NCBI GenBank assembly: GCA_036646055.1
Contig: JAVXMY010000004.1
Location: 124,001 to 188,000, forward strand
From: JAVWMQ01 sp036646055
GTDB taxonomy: Bacteria; Bacillota; Clostridia; Peptostreptococcales; Anaerovoracaceae
DNA length: 64,000 nucleotides
Direction: 5' to 3'
This document shows, one piece after another, positions 42,101 through 49,817 of the stretch (position 1 is the first letter of the stretch; each line of letters begins with the position of its first letter). A program made the translations under genes and the position numbers. The notes under the pieces are model-generated. The model saw nothing but the letters and a program-made list of their open reading frames with translations. It was not told the DNA's origin and did not search any database.

Positions 42101-42681
42101 TTACCAGTTAATTCATCAATTTCTGGAATAAATCTTTCTGCATCCATTAAGTCGTTATCAGCTGCAAATCTCTTTAACATCTGAATTGAAATTGGTTCAT
42201 CAATTAATCCTCTTCTACATTCTGCTTCACATGGATGAGGACATACTCTACCTAGTGATGCAGGTAATGGAAGTTTGTCTTTAATTAGCTCGTGAGCTTT
42301 TTCAAATTCTCCATTTGCAATTAAACCAACATATCCCTGGCAGTCTGTTTCTGCTGGACATGCAAGTACACATGGAGGTCTACAATCACCAACGTGATTT
42401 GATAGTAATAATTCCAAGTTAGTCTTTCTTGACTCAATAACTCTTTCAGTCTGAGTTAAAATTACCATGTTAGGTGCGATTTCTGTTGCACAAGCCTTAC
42501 ATAGTTTAGGGTTACCTTCTACTTCACATACGCAAAGTCCACATGACCCATAGATATTTGTTCTTTCATCGAAACATAGTGTTGGTATAAAAATATCGTT
42601 TTCCTTAGCAACGTCTAAAATTGTCTGTCCAGGAAGACCAAATACTTCTTTACCATCAATGTTAATTCTATATTTATTCAT
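39169..42681 (-). CDS. Large flavo-iron-sulfur subunit (NuoG/GltD/MopB fusion), Stn-type candidate
   Basis: An 1170-residue multidomain protein. A NuoG-like [2Fe-2S] domain has Cys36, 47, 50 and 61/64, then an H-x3-C-x3-C-x3-C stretch at 96-108. A GltD/NfnB-type flavoprotein region follows, with FAD motif G-G-G-P-M-G at 200-205 and second nucleotide motif G-G-G-N-T-A at 330-335. A C-L-E-C-G-C is near 567. Two [4Fe-4S] clusters lie at 617-627 and 660-670. The MopB domain starts with a cluster (Cys696, 699, 703, 731) but has no catalytic Cys or Sec in the C-F-N-K-R-E-S-G stretch near 815, so it is not an active formate dehydrogenase. There is no H-cluster, so it is not HydA. It would accept electrons through the NuoE/F partners. 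Confidence 0.88.
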   Translation of the reverse strand: MNKYRINIDGKEVFGLPGQTILDVAKENDIFIPTLCFDERTNIYGSCGLCVCEVEGNPKLCKACATEIAPNMVILTQTERVIESRKTNLELLLSNHVGDCRPPCVLACPAETDCQGYVGLIANGEFEKAHELIKDKLPLPASLGRVCPHPCEAECRRGLIDEPISIQMLKRFAADNDLMDAERFIPEIDELTGKSVAIIGGGPMGLSAAYFLRQRGHEVTIFESMPKAGGMLRYGIPEYRLPKAVVDEEVATIEAMGVEIITDTKVGVDVPFESIYKDFDAVILGIGAWLSTGVGCKGEDADGVVGGIDFLRKVVRNEPMDLGKNVAIVGGGNTAMDACRTAVRLGAENVYNVYRRTKDEMPADMVEIVEGEEEGVIFKSLTNPIEIKTDAEGRVNEVVLQVMELGEPDASGRRRPMPIEGKTETIAVDTVILAIGQAVDASMFDDIDKTKKGAIVYDKDTFRTSIPGVFAGGDCGNDKISIAVESIADAKKVANVVDAYLNGEDAAFEPEYVVTRDDITERTFEDRERMGRPELTLLEAKERKDNFLEVIPAGYTEEEAIDEADRCLECGCHDYYECKLIDFANQYDVKPDRFAGEKNAIEFEDDHPFIVRDPNKCILCGLCVRVCDEVMGIGALGLVDRGFDTVVKPNLEKPLIDSGCVSCGQCVSVCPTGALQERQTVAKEVPVETEITETTCSYCSVGCSLLLESCGDMLIKANPDTEGYVNAGLACGKGKWGFDTALLEGKIEEPIIKLGDKLRYANYDDAIMMTAKKAESIATKYGKNAVAVSISDRYTNEEAYAMKALADVIGAKTLCFNKRESGLEKVLGLDSTPNTIDELLSTNVILVTGFNTVDNPVIQLKLKQAAEAGAKVVLINPEGFEQHFEFAYKVIYTANDLTPLKGIAKTLLDLGKTSEISGFEEFKGSLANVKVSDEIAEVAKLYAEAKKAMIVYAENFVSTDCATLISDIALLSGHIGTPRDGILAIKPKNNSQGLIDMGIINGDEAMDGVKALLCFGENPDTELLKDLEFLMVSDTHRTETTDIADVIIPGTGFASADGTYTNTERRLMPVEPAVDEGIVLENWEIPVEIAGVYEVDLGWDDTADISYEMDDEIPRYKYAEIGQVLGGALKPEFAKFVPVEDGIFVDPLRSTDNLFNVMVDRLPVPACMTE

Positions 42682-42694
42682 TATTGTCCTCCTC

Positions 42695-44443
42695 TTATTC
42701 TACTGTTATTGCATCAAACTTACAGCTTTCGTAACATCTACCACACTTAACGCATAGGCTCTGGTCAATGACATGCTGACCTTTAACTTGGCCTGTAATA
42801 GCACCAACTGGGCATTTTTTGCTACATAGTGTACATCCCTTACACTTATCTGTAATTTCAAAAGTAATAAGAGGTTTACATGATTTAGCTGTACACTTCT
42901 TGTTATAAATATGATCTTCATATTCATTTCTAAAGTACTTAATTGTTGTAAGAACAGGGTTTGGTGCTGTCTGGCCTAGACCACACATTGAACCATCCTT
43001 AATCTTAGCAGCTAATTCTTCAAGTAATTCGATGTCTCCATCTTTACCTTCTCCTCTTGTAATTCTTTCAAGAATTTCAAGCATTCTCTTAGTTCCAATA
43101 CGGCAGTAGTTACATTTACCGCAAGATTCTTTTCTTGTGAAATCAAGGAAGTATCTTGCCATGTCTACCATACATGTAGTTTCGTCCATTACGATCATAC
43201 CGCCAGAACCTACAATAGCTCCAGTTTTGTTAATGTTTTCGTAATCAACTGGTGTTTCGATTAATTCAGCTGGAATACATCCACCTGACGGACCACCCAT
43301 TTGAACAGCCTTAAAGGCTTTATCTTCTTTGATTCCGCCACCAATACCGTAAATAACTTCTTTAAGTGGAAGACCCATTGGTACTTCAACTAATCCGCCC
43401 TTTTTGATTTTACCAGCAAGAGCAAATACCTTAGTACCATTACTCTTATCTGTTCCCATATCACCAAATGCTTTACCGCCATTTAGTAGAATCCAAGGCA
43501 CATTAGCAAATGTTTCTACATTATTAATGTTTGTTGGTTCCTGCCAGTATCCTTTAGCCGCTGGGAATGGTGGTTTCAATCTAGGCATGCCTCTTTCACC
43601 TTCAAGTGAAGCGATAAGAGCAGTTTCTTCACCACATACGAATGCTCCAGCACCAGCTTTGATTCTTAAATCAAAACTATAATCAGTTCCGAATAAGTTT
43701 TTACCTAAGTAACCCTTTTCTCTAGCCTGATCCATTGCATTTTCAAGTCTAGCAATAGCTAGTGGATATTCAGCACGACAGTAAATAACGCCTTCAGTAG
43801 CTCCCATTGCATAACCACCAATAAGCATACCTTCGATTAAGCTATGTGGATCACCTTCCAAAACAGATCTGTCCATGAAAGCACCAGGATCTCCTTCGTC
43901 AGCATTACATACCATGTACTTATTAGCACCTTTATTAACTTTCGCTGCATTCCATTTGAACCAAGTTGGGAAACCAGCACCACCTCTACCTCTTAGGCCT
44001 GATACTTTAATTTCTTCAATTACGTCGTCTTGGCTCATTTTAGTAATTACTTTTTCTGCAGCCTTATATCCATCAACAGCTAAGTATTCTTCGATTTTTT
44101 CTGGGTTAATTAATCCAGCATTTCTTAAAACTACTCGCTTTTGTTTGTTAACAAATCCTTTATCTTCTTCAGAAATAGCATGTTTTTCTGAAATTTTACC
44201 ACCCAAAATGTGGTCATTCATAATATCTTCTACGTCTTCAGGCTGAACCTTAACGTATCTTGTCATTTCACCTTTATCATCGTAAACATCTACGATTGGC
44301 TCTAGATAACAAGTACCAACACAACCTGTAATATCTAAAATTGCATCTGACTTCTTATCCTTAAGCTGTTTTTCAAATTCAGCGTAAGTCTTTTTTGCTC
44401 CAGTTGCGATACCGCAACTTCCCTGTCCAACTACGATTTTCAT
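42695..44443 (-). CDS. NuoF/HydB-like NADH-binding flavoprotein subunit
   Basis: A 582-residue subunit. An N-terminal thioredoxin-like [2Fe-2S] domain (Cys near 10, 42, 46) leads into the NuoF core with G-L-R-G-R-G-G-A-G-F-P-T (FMN/NADH), the SLBB region, and the [4Fe-4S] motif E-S-C-G-K-C-N-Y-C-R near 455. A C-terminal 2x[4Fe-4S] ferredoxin (C-K-G-C-T-L-C and C-V-K-C-G-R-C) ends it. In HydB-type enzymes the FMN site is the bifurcating centre. Start ATG at 44443; the frame also opens with GTG at 44455. Middle gene of the operon. Confidence 0.93.
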   Translation of the reverse strand: MKIVVGQGSCGIATGAKKTYAEFEKQLKDKKSDAILDITGCVGTCYLEPIVDVYDDKGEMTRYVKVQPEDVEDIMNDHILGGKISEKHAISEEDKGFVNKQKRVVLRNAGLINPEKIEEYLAVDGYKAAEKVITKMSQDDVIEEIKVSGLRGRGGAGFPTWFKWNAAKVNKGANKYMVCNADEGDPGAFMDRSVLEGDPHSLIEGMLIGGYAMGATEGVIYCRAEYPLAIARLENAMDQAREKGYLGKNLFGTDYSFDLRIKAGAGAFVCGEETALIASLEGERGMPRLKPPFPAAKGYWQEPTNINNVETFANVPWILLNGGKAFGDMGTDKSNGTKVFALAGKIKKGGLVEVPMGLPLKEVIYGIGGGIKEDKAFKAVQMGGPSGGCIPAELIETPVDYENINKTGAIVGSGGMIVMDETTCMVDMARYFLDFTRKESCGKCNYCRIGTKRMLEILERITRGEGKDGDIELLEELAAKIKDGSMCGLGQTAPNPVLTTIKYFRNEYEDHIYNKKCTAKSCKPLITFEITDKCKGCTLCSKKCPVGAITGQVKGQHVIDQSLCVKCGRCYESCKFDAITVE

Positions 44444-44457
44444 TATACCTGTCACCC

Positions 44458-44967
44458 CTACTTTCTATCTCTAATACTGTCTAAAATTTCTTTTACACTG
44501 TCTTTTGTAAGGTTACCAAATGTTTCGTCACCATCTTCGCTCTGAACCATCATAACTGGTGCTAAAGAACAACATCCAAGACATGCAACATTATTTAATG
44601 TGAAAATCCCATCTTCTGTTGTTTCTCCATCTTTAATTCCTAAGTGTTCTGTAACCGCTTCTTCTATGATATCAGCTCCATTAACATGACATGCTGTACC
44701 CTTACATAGCATAATAAGGTTCTTACCAACTGGCTCCATTCTAAATTGTGCATAGAAAGTTGCAACCCCATAAATCTTAGCAGGCTTAATGCCTGTAGCT
44801 TCTGAAATATGATTTATTGCATCTGGAGACAGATAACCATAAATTTCCTGTGTGTGCTGTAAAATTGTAATCAAGCTTCCTGGTACCTTTGCGTATTTGT
44901 CAAGTACAGGAGCCAATTCTTTGAATTGCTCATCTCTATTTCCGCAGCAACATTTTGTTTCACTCAT
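44458..44967 (-). CDS. NuoE/HydC-like [2Fe-2S] subunit
   Basis: A 169-residue thioredoxin-fold ferredoxin. The [2Fe-2S] ligands are in C-K-G-T-A-C-H near residue 99-105 and C-L-G-C-C near 139-143. An N-terminal C-C-C-G is unusual but may be unrelated. It delivers electrons between the NuoF-like subunit and the large subunit. First gene of the three-gene operon, with strong SD (GGAGG) and promoter at 45033-45061. Confidence 0.94.
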   Translation of the reverse strand: MSETKCCCGNRDEQFKELAPVLDKYAKVPGSLITILQHTQEIYGYLSPDAINHISEATGIKPAKIYGVATFYAQFRMEPVGKNLIMLCKGTACHVNGADIIEEAVTEHLGIKDGETTEDGIFTLNNVACLGCCSLAPVMMVQSEDGDETFGNLTKDSVKEILDSIRDRK

Positions 44968-45032
44968 AATAGTCCTCCATTTAAAATTTAATATCCATAA
45001 TGATATAGTTTATGTTTTCAAAACCAAAGTTA

Positions 45033-45061
45033 ATTATACCATTTATAGCACTAAAAAACAA
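45033..45061 (-). promoter_or_regulatory. Promoter of the NuoE/F-large subunit operon
   Basis: Minus strand: TTGTTT (45056-45061), 17-nt spacer, TATAAT (45033-45038). The -35 lies within one arm of the neighbouring terminator hairpin. Confidence 0.6.
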
Positions 45062-45101
45062 CGAATTTTATATTGATTAACAATAATTTTCGTTGTTTTT
45101 T
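45053..45101 (-). terminator. Terminator of the DMT transporter gene
   Basis: AAAAAACAACGAA (45053-45065) pairs with TTCGTTGTTTTTT (45089-45101), with an inner TATTG/CAATA hairpin. It begins 9 nt after the transporter stop. Confidence 0.8.
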
Positions 45102-45109
45102 GAATATAT

Positions 45110-46000
45110 TTATTTGGTTTTTTTCTTTTTCAAAAAACTAAAATCAATTTCCATTATAAAAAGGCTTCCAACCAGTAAAAATGCACCTATATATGCTCTA
45201 GGTAACAATACTTCCCCTGCAATGAAAAAAGCGCATATTCCAGAAAAAACTGGTTCTAGTGTGAATATTACTCCAACATGACTGGCAGTAGTATATTGCT
45301 GAGCAATAGCTTGAATTATAAAGGCCAACCCTGTGCAAAATATCATAAGAAATAAAACAGAAATATATACTTTTGGAGATTTAGGAATAGTTGGTTCTTC
45401 CAAAATAAATGTAGTTATTAAACATAGAAAACCAGTTACCCCTAGTTGGAATACACCAAGCTGAAAAGCATCAACCTTTTCTTTGGAAACAGCACTTTCC
45501 GTTACAAGCAAATCTATAGCATAAGCAAGAGCGCAAAGAATGCAAAGCACATCGCCTATGGCCAACTTTAATTCATCAGTTAAAGTTAGTAATCCAATAC
45601 CAATAACAGAAATAATTACAACTAATAAAAACTTCTTGTCTGGCCTTTGTCCTTTAAAAATAAAACCCAAAATTGGTGTAAATACTACTGATAAAGCACA
45701 CAAAAAACCTGCGTTTGAAATACTAGTATATAAAACCCCGTAAGTGGCCCCTATATAAACAAAGTAAAGAGCGACTCCTATATATAAGCTGTACCTTAAG
45801 GTAACCTTATTAACATTTTTAAGCCTAGGAAAAGCAATTAAAAGTGCAATTATAAATGCTCCTACAAACCTAAAGGCGTTTAAGTTAAACGGATCTAGCT
45901 CCACAAGAGCAACATCCATTAAAACGTATGATATTCCCCAACAGAGAGTAACCAAAACAAGCATTAAATCCGCTTGCAGTTGTTTAGATAGTTTGTTCAT
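45110..46000 (-). CDS. DMT family (EamA) transporter
   Basis: A 296-residue membrane protein with ten predicted helices in two EamA repeats. It begins with L-V-L-V-T-L-C-W-G-I-S-Y-V and has the A-L-E-P-V-F-S-like T-L-E-P-V-F-S-G-I near residue 255. It exports or imports small metabolites; the substrate cannot be deduced. It lies 12 nt after holA, so probably in the comEC-holA transcript. Confidence 0.92.
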   Translation of the reverse strand: MNKLSKQLQADLMLVLVTLCWGISYVLMDVALVELDPFNLNAFRFVGAFIIALLIAFPRLKNVNKVTLRYSLYIGVALYFVYIGATYGVLYTSISNAGFLCALSVVFTPILGFIFKGQRPDKKFLLVVIISVIGIGLLTLTDELKLAIGDVLCILCALAYAIDLLVTESAVSKEKVDAFQLGVFQLGVTGFLCLITTFILEEPTIPKSPKVYISVLFLMIFCTGLAFIIQAIAQQYTTASHVGVIFTLEPVFSGICAFFIAGEVLLPRAYIGAFLLVGSLFIMEIDFSFLKKKKTK

Positions 46001-46012
46001 TATTAGATCCTT

Positions 46013-47002
46013 TTATATTTCAGCAATAACCATTTCAAGAGCAAGTTTACCTTCTAGAATTCCCCTCTTAATATTACCATCCACCTCATATGCGTTACAC
46101 AAAATTCGTTTAAGTGTACTGACCTGATACTTTCTAGCAAAACCCATGGCTTTTTTAACTCGAAATTCATGTATCTTTAAAAGGTTTACAATATCACCTT
46201 GTCTTTTACCGCTTTCCATAAGTTCCTTAACCTGAAGCATAAGCTCAAGCTGGGAAACAATATTGGCCAAAAGTTTAAAGGGACTTTCACCAGTTAAAAG
46301 TAAATCGTTCAAAAGCCTAAAAGCCTCATCTTTTTTATTGTTAGACAAAGCATCCATTAGTTTAAAAACACCATGTTCTATATTTTCTGAAATCCCAGAC
46401 TCTATATCCATTTCAGTAATCTCCACACCGTTACTATGGGCAATAACCTTCTTAAGATCACCCTCTAAATTATATAAAGTATAATCAATATCCTTGTTGT
46501 AATAGCCACTTTTGTTTATTATCTGGCTAATCAAACCTCTCTCAATATGTATATTCCCACCTTTAAATCGTTTAGCAATAAAGGCAACAAGTTGTCGCTG
46601 TTCTAAAGGGTCAAAATCATAAGTAGTGCATGCTTTAGCTAAGTCCTTATCCTTCTCTACTGATGTTATTATTAAGCAACAACTAGGCGGAACATCTCCA
46701 ATATACTGGAGTATTTCCTTTTTAAATTCCCTATTAATATTTTTTATTAATACTATTTTTCTATTTGAAAACATAGGAACCGTTTCGCAACTACTTATAG
46801 CATCACTTGGAGTTTCATTTTCCATATTAACCATATGTAAATCCATAGTTTTGGTAGCAGGATTAATATATTTAGTCACTAAAATATCAATTGACCAATC
46901 AACTAAATATTGCTCAACACCACAAAGATAAATCACACTTTTTATTTTATCTTCTTTCATATCTTTACTTATCTTTTGAAAACTATGTTCTTTATTTATC
47001 AC
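46013..47002 (-). CDS. holA: DNA polymerase III delta subunit
   Basis: The clamp-loader delta subunit, which opens the sliding clamp. A 329-residue protein with Y-L-C-G-V-E-Q-Y-L-V near residue 28, the family start, and the C-terminal helical domain with G-E-S-P-F-K-L-L near 240. It overlaps comEC by 4 nt (ATGA), the usual comEC-holA order in Firmicutes. Confidence 0.93.
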   Translation of the reverse strand: MINKEHSFQKISKDMKEDKIKSVIYLCGVEQYLVDWSIDILVTKYINPATKTMDLHMVNMENETPSDAISSCETVPMFSNRKIVLIKNINREFKKEILQYIGDVPPSCCLIITSVEKDKDLAKACTTYDFDPLEQRQLVAFIAKRFKGGNIHIERGLISQIINKSGYYNKDIDYTLYNLEGDLKKVIAHSNGVEITEMDIESGISENIEHGVFKLMDALSNNKKDEAFRLLNDLLLTGESPFKLLANIVSQLELMLQVKELMESGKRQGDIVNLLKIHEFRVKKAMGFARKYQVSTLKRILCNAYEVDGNIKRGILEGKLALEMVIAEI

Positions 47003-49164
47003 TGAATTCCCTCTATAACTTGTTTAACTCTAAAATTACCACGATGACAAAATAAACCTACTCCACCACCAGTATCACATCTATACATCATTATATCTTT
47101 TTTTTCCAATATATCAATAACTCTCTTGGCTGGATGTCCATAATTGTTCTGTCCAACCTGTATTATTCCAACTTTAGGATTAACCTTGTTCAAAAATTCT
47201 TCTCCTGTACTAGTAGGACTCCCATGATGTGGAATTTGCAAAACATCAGCCTTAAGATTACCCTTAAGCTGTTCTTCTGTTTCAAAACCAATATCACCAC
47301 TAATCAAAAAACTTACGCCATCAATAATAACCTTCATAACCAAAGAACGTTGATTTTCATCTATATTATTGTAATCAGAAAAGTAATCAGCTTTTGGTTT
47401 AGGCCAAAGAACCTGAAGCTTCAAATTTCTATCTATATTAATATTCATACCGGCTTTTAAGTAAAAAAGTTGATTGGACTTCATATCTAGCTCCTTAAGA
47501 AGTTTATCCTCTATCACTTTGTTTCCTTCGTAAAAACCAAAGGATTTTAACATCTTTAGGTTTGCAAGTTCCCTTAGACCTTCATAGTGATCCGTATCTA
47601 AGTGTGTTGCAATGGCGTAATCCACCCTTCTTACTCCATTTTTTAACAAATACTGCTTAACTGTCTTTTTGCCAACTTGGTATTTGACACTGCCTCCACC
47701 ATCAATTAAAAGAGTCTTGCCTGTTTCCCCACGAAAAAGAGTCGAGTTCCCTTGTCCAACATCTATGAAGAACACATTGGCGTTTTTAAACTGATCGTAC
47801 GAGAAAAAAAGGGTGCCCCCTGTTATTATTAGGAATATTGTAATATATCTCTTAAATCCAGTATAGTTTTTTCTCGAAATAATTAAATAGTTTGTTTCTG
47901 ATAAGAAATAAAATAATAGTAAGTAAAATAAAACTATAGCCCATAAAGGTGGACTAACTATATCCACTACAAAAGCTCCATCAAAGTAAAAAAGTTTATT
48001 TATAAATATTATTATTTCAGCTAGGCCTCCTATTATTTGAAGAAATATCACAGGTATTCCTCCTATGAAAACAAGTAGACCCATTGCTACTACACCTATT
48101 GGAATTAGTAACCCAGCCAAAAATACACAAGGTAGATTAGCTAGAAAACTACTAAATGAAAAGTAATTAAATAAGTATGCAATAAAAGGAGCCATGGCAA
48201 GTTGTATTACCATAAGAGGTATTATGTCATCTCTTAAAAACTTATTCATTTCTATATTCTGAAACTTAGATAAGGTGTTCCCCATTATAATAATTGCCAA
48301 AAACGAAAGCTGAAAACCTACGTTCAAAAGTTGCCATGGATTAATTGTTAATATTATTATTCCACTTAATGCCAAACTAGATAATAGATCATACCTTGTG
48401 TGAATTATTTTAGATAATATATGCAAAACAATCATTATAACAGCTCTTACAATAGAGGGACTAAAATTCGCAACAGCAGCATAAAGTAAAAAGAATATTA
48501 GAATTATTAAATTTATTAATAGGTTTCTTTTATTTCTAAATATCAATGTTATAAATCTATAAATAATTCCTACATGTAGACCTGAAATAGCAAGTACATG
48601 TGCAATTCCACCTTTTTGTATTTCTTCATACAAATCATCATCAAGTAGGGTTCTATCTCCAATTAACATAGCTATGGCTACCGAGCCATTTTGGGTACCT
48701 ATAACTTTGACTATATTTTCTATTAATTTAAATCTAAAATTTGATATTTTACTTTCAAAAACACTTGAAATTGGTCCAACAGTTATTCCTTCTAACTTCA
48801 TTGTTGTTCCTATTCCTTTAGTCTTCAAATACAAGTTATAGTTAAATGTTTTGGGATTTCTGTTAACAGTAGGCATTTCAAGTTTGCCCTTGATTTTAAC
48901 AAGTCTGCCAGGAATCAACTTATAATTATCTATATATTTATAATCTCTCACTAAAACCTTACTTTTATCCTTACAAACTAAAACAAAGGAAGTTTTGTCT
49001 CCTTCCTTTGATATATCCTTGCAAACACCAATTAGTTCTACATTGTTTCCAATTTTGTTAATATTAGAATCAAAGGAAATATTAAAAATGGGTACAACAG
49101 CTAATATATATAGTATTAAAACTAGTATATAAATTCCTGCAATATATATCATTGGACGTCTCAA
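46999..49164 (-). CDS. comEC: ComEC/Rec2 DNA uptake channel
   Basis: A 721-residue membrane protein. The N-terminal OB/DUF4131 region lies about 20-160. The competence domain with about ten helices includes A-I-S-G-L-H-V-G near residue 200. A C-terminal metallo-beta-lactamase-like domain has T-H-L-D-T-D-H-Y-E-G near 520 and I-P-H-H-G-S near 628. It is required for transport of single-stranded DNA in competence. The start is TTG at 49164: AAGGAGG lies 6 nt upstream, whereas the earlier in-frame TTG (49185) precedes that SD. No other competence gene is in the window. Confidence 0.92.
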   Translation of the reverse strand: MRRPMIYIAGIYILVLILYILAVVPIFNISFDSNINKIGNNVELIGVCKDISKEGDKTSFVLVCKDKSKVLVRDYKYIDNYKLIPGRLVKIKGKLEMPTVNRNPKTFNYNLYLKTKGIGTTMKLEGITVGPISSVFESKISNFRFKLIENIVKVIGTQNGSVAIAMLIGDRTLLDDDLYEEIQKGGIAHVLAISGLHVGIIYRFITLIFRNKRNLLINLIILIFFLLYAAVANFSPSIVRAVIMIVLHILSKIIHTRYDLLSSLALSGIIILTINPWQLLNVGFQLSFLAIIIMGNTLSKFQNIEMNKFLRDDIIPLMVIQLAMAPFIAYLFNYFSFSSFLANLPCVFLAGLLIPIGVVAMGLLVFIGGIPVIFLQIIGGLAEIIIFINKLFYFDGAFVVDIVSPPLWAIVLFYLLLFYFLSETNYLIISRKNYTGFKRYITIFLIITGGTLFFSYDQFKNANVFFIDVGQGNSTLFRGETGKTLLIDGGGSVKYQVGKKTVKQYLLKNGVRRVDYAIATHLDTDHYEGLRELANLKMLKSFGFYEGNKVIEDKLLKELDMKSNQLFYLKAGMNINIDRNLKLQVLWPKPKADYFSDYNNIDENQRSLVMKVIIDGVSFLISGDIGFETEEQLKGNLKADVLQIPHHGSPTSTGEEFLNKVNPKVGIIQVGQNNYGHPAKRVIDILEKKDIMMYRCDTGGGVGLFCHRGNFRVKQVIEGIQ

Positions 49165-49229
49165 AGTTTTCCTCCTTGACTCCAAAGTATTACCAAATCA
49201 ATTTTACCTCAAATTACAATTATTGTCAA

Positions 49230-49676
49230 TTATATTATGGATTCATCTAAAATAATAGTAAATGGTCCATCATTTATTAAAGATACTTTCATATCTGCTC
49301 CAAATATTCCCTTTTGTACACTGTCAACTTGTTCACTTGTCTTTTTAATTATGTACTCATAAAGTCTTTCAGCTTCTTCTGGTCCACCTGCATCAACAAA
49401 GCTTGGTCTATTACCTTTTTTGCAATTAGCATATAGTGTAAACTGGGATACTAATAGTATTTCTCCACCAACATCCTTTAATGATAGGTTAGTTTTTCCA
49501 TTTTCATCTTCAAATATTCTAAGGTTTATCATCTTTTGGACATACTTGTCTGCTATTTCTTCAGTGTCGTCCTTACTTATGCCAACTAAAACCAAATATC
49601 CTTTGTCAATCTTACCAACAATTTTGTTTTCTACTTCTACACTTGCTTCTTTTACTCTCTGTATTACTAATTTCAT
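49230..49676 (-). CDS. dtd: D-aminoacyl-tRNA deacylase
   Basis: Hydrolyses D-aminoacyl-tRNAs. A 148-residue protein with M-K-L-V-I-Q-R-V-K-E-A-S-V start, the S-Q-F-T-L-Y-A motif near 77 and the G-P motif N-D-G-P-F-T-I near 137. Normal length. Monocistronic between comEC and the divergent PBP gene. Confidence 0.95.
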   Translation of the reverse strand: MKLVIQRVKEASVEVENKIVGKIDKGYLVLVGISKDDTEEIADKYVQKMINLRIFEDENGKTNLSLKDVGGEILLVSQFTLYANCKKGNRPSFVDAGGPEEAERLYEYIIKKTSEQVDSVQKGIFGADMKVSLINDGPFTIILDESII

Positions 49677-49772
49677 TAAATTTTCTCCTTCTTGACTAAA
49701 CTGTGATGAGGGGTTTTTTCGTGATTATTTAATATATTATAGCATATTTCTATTTATTGAACACGCAAATTA

Positions 49773-49781
49773 TGATATAAT
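49773..49781 (+). promoter_or_regulatory. Extended -10 promoter of the PBP gene
   Basis: TG-A-TATAAT (49773-49781), about 36 nt before the ATG; SD GGAAGG. Confidence 0.5.
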
Positions 49782-49817
49782 TTATTCATATGTTTTATTG
49801 AAAAAGGAAGGTATCAT

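Noticed and set aside
39169..42681. Formate dehydrogenase catalytic subunit
   Set aside because: The MopB Fe4S4 motif is present, but the position of the catalytic Cys/Sec holds C-F-N-K-R-E-S-G without the family context and there is no in-frame TGA. A NuoG-like structural role is more likely.
39169..44967. Electron-bifurcating HydABC hydrogenase
   Set aside because: NuoE and NuoF-like subunits fit, but the large subunit has no H-cluster motifs and instead carries GltD-like and MopB domains. The [FeFe]-hydrogenase-like gene is 10 kb away and of another type.
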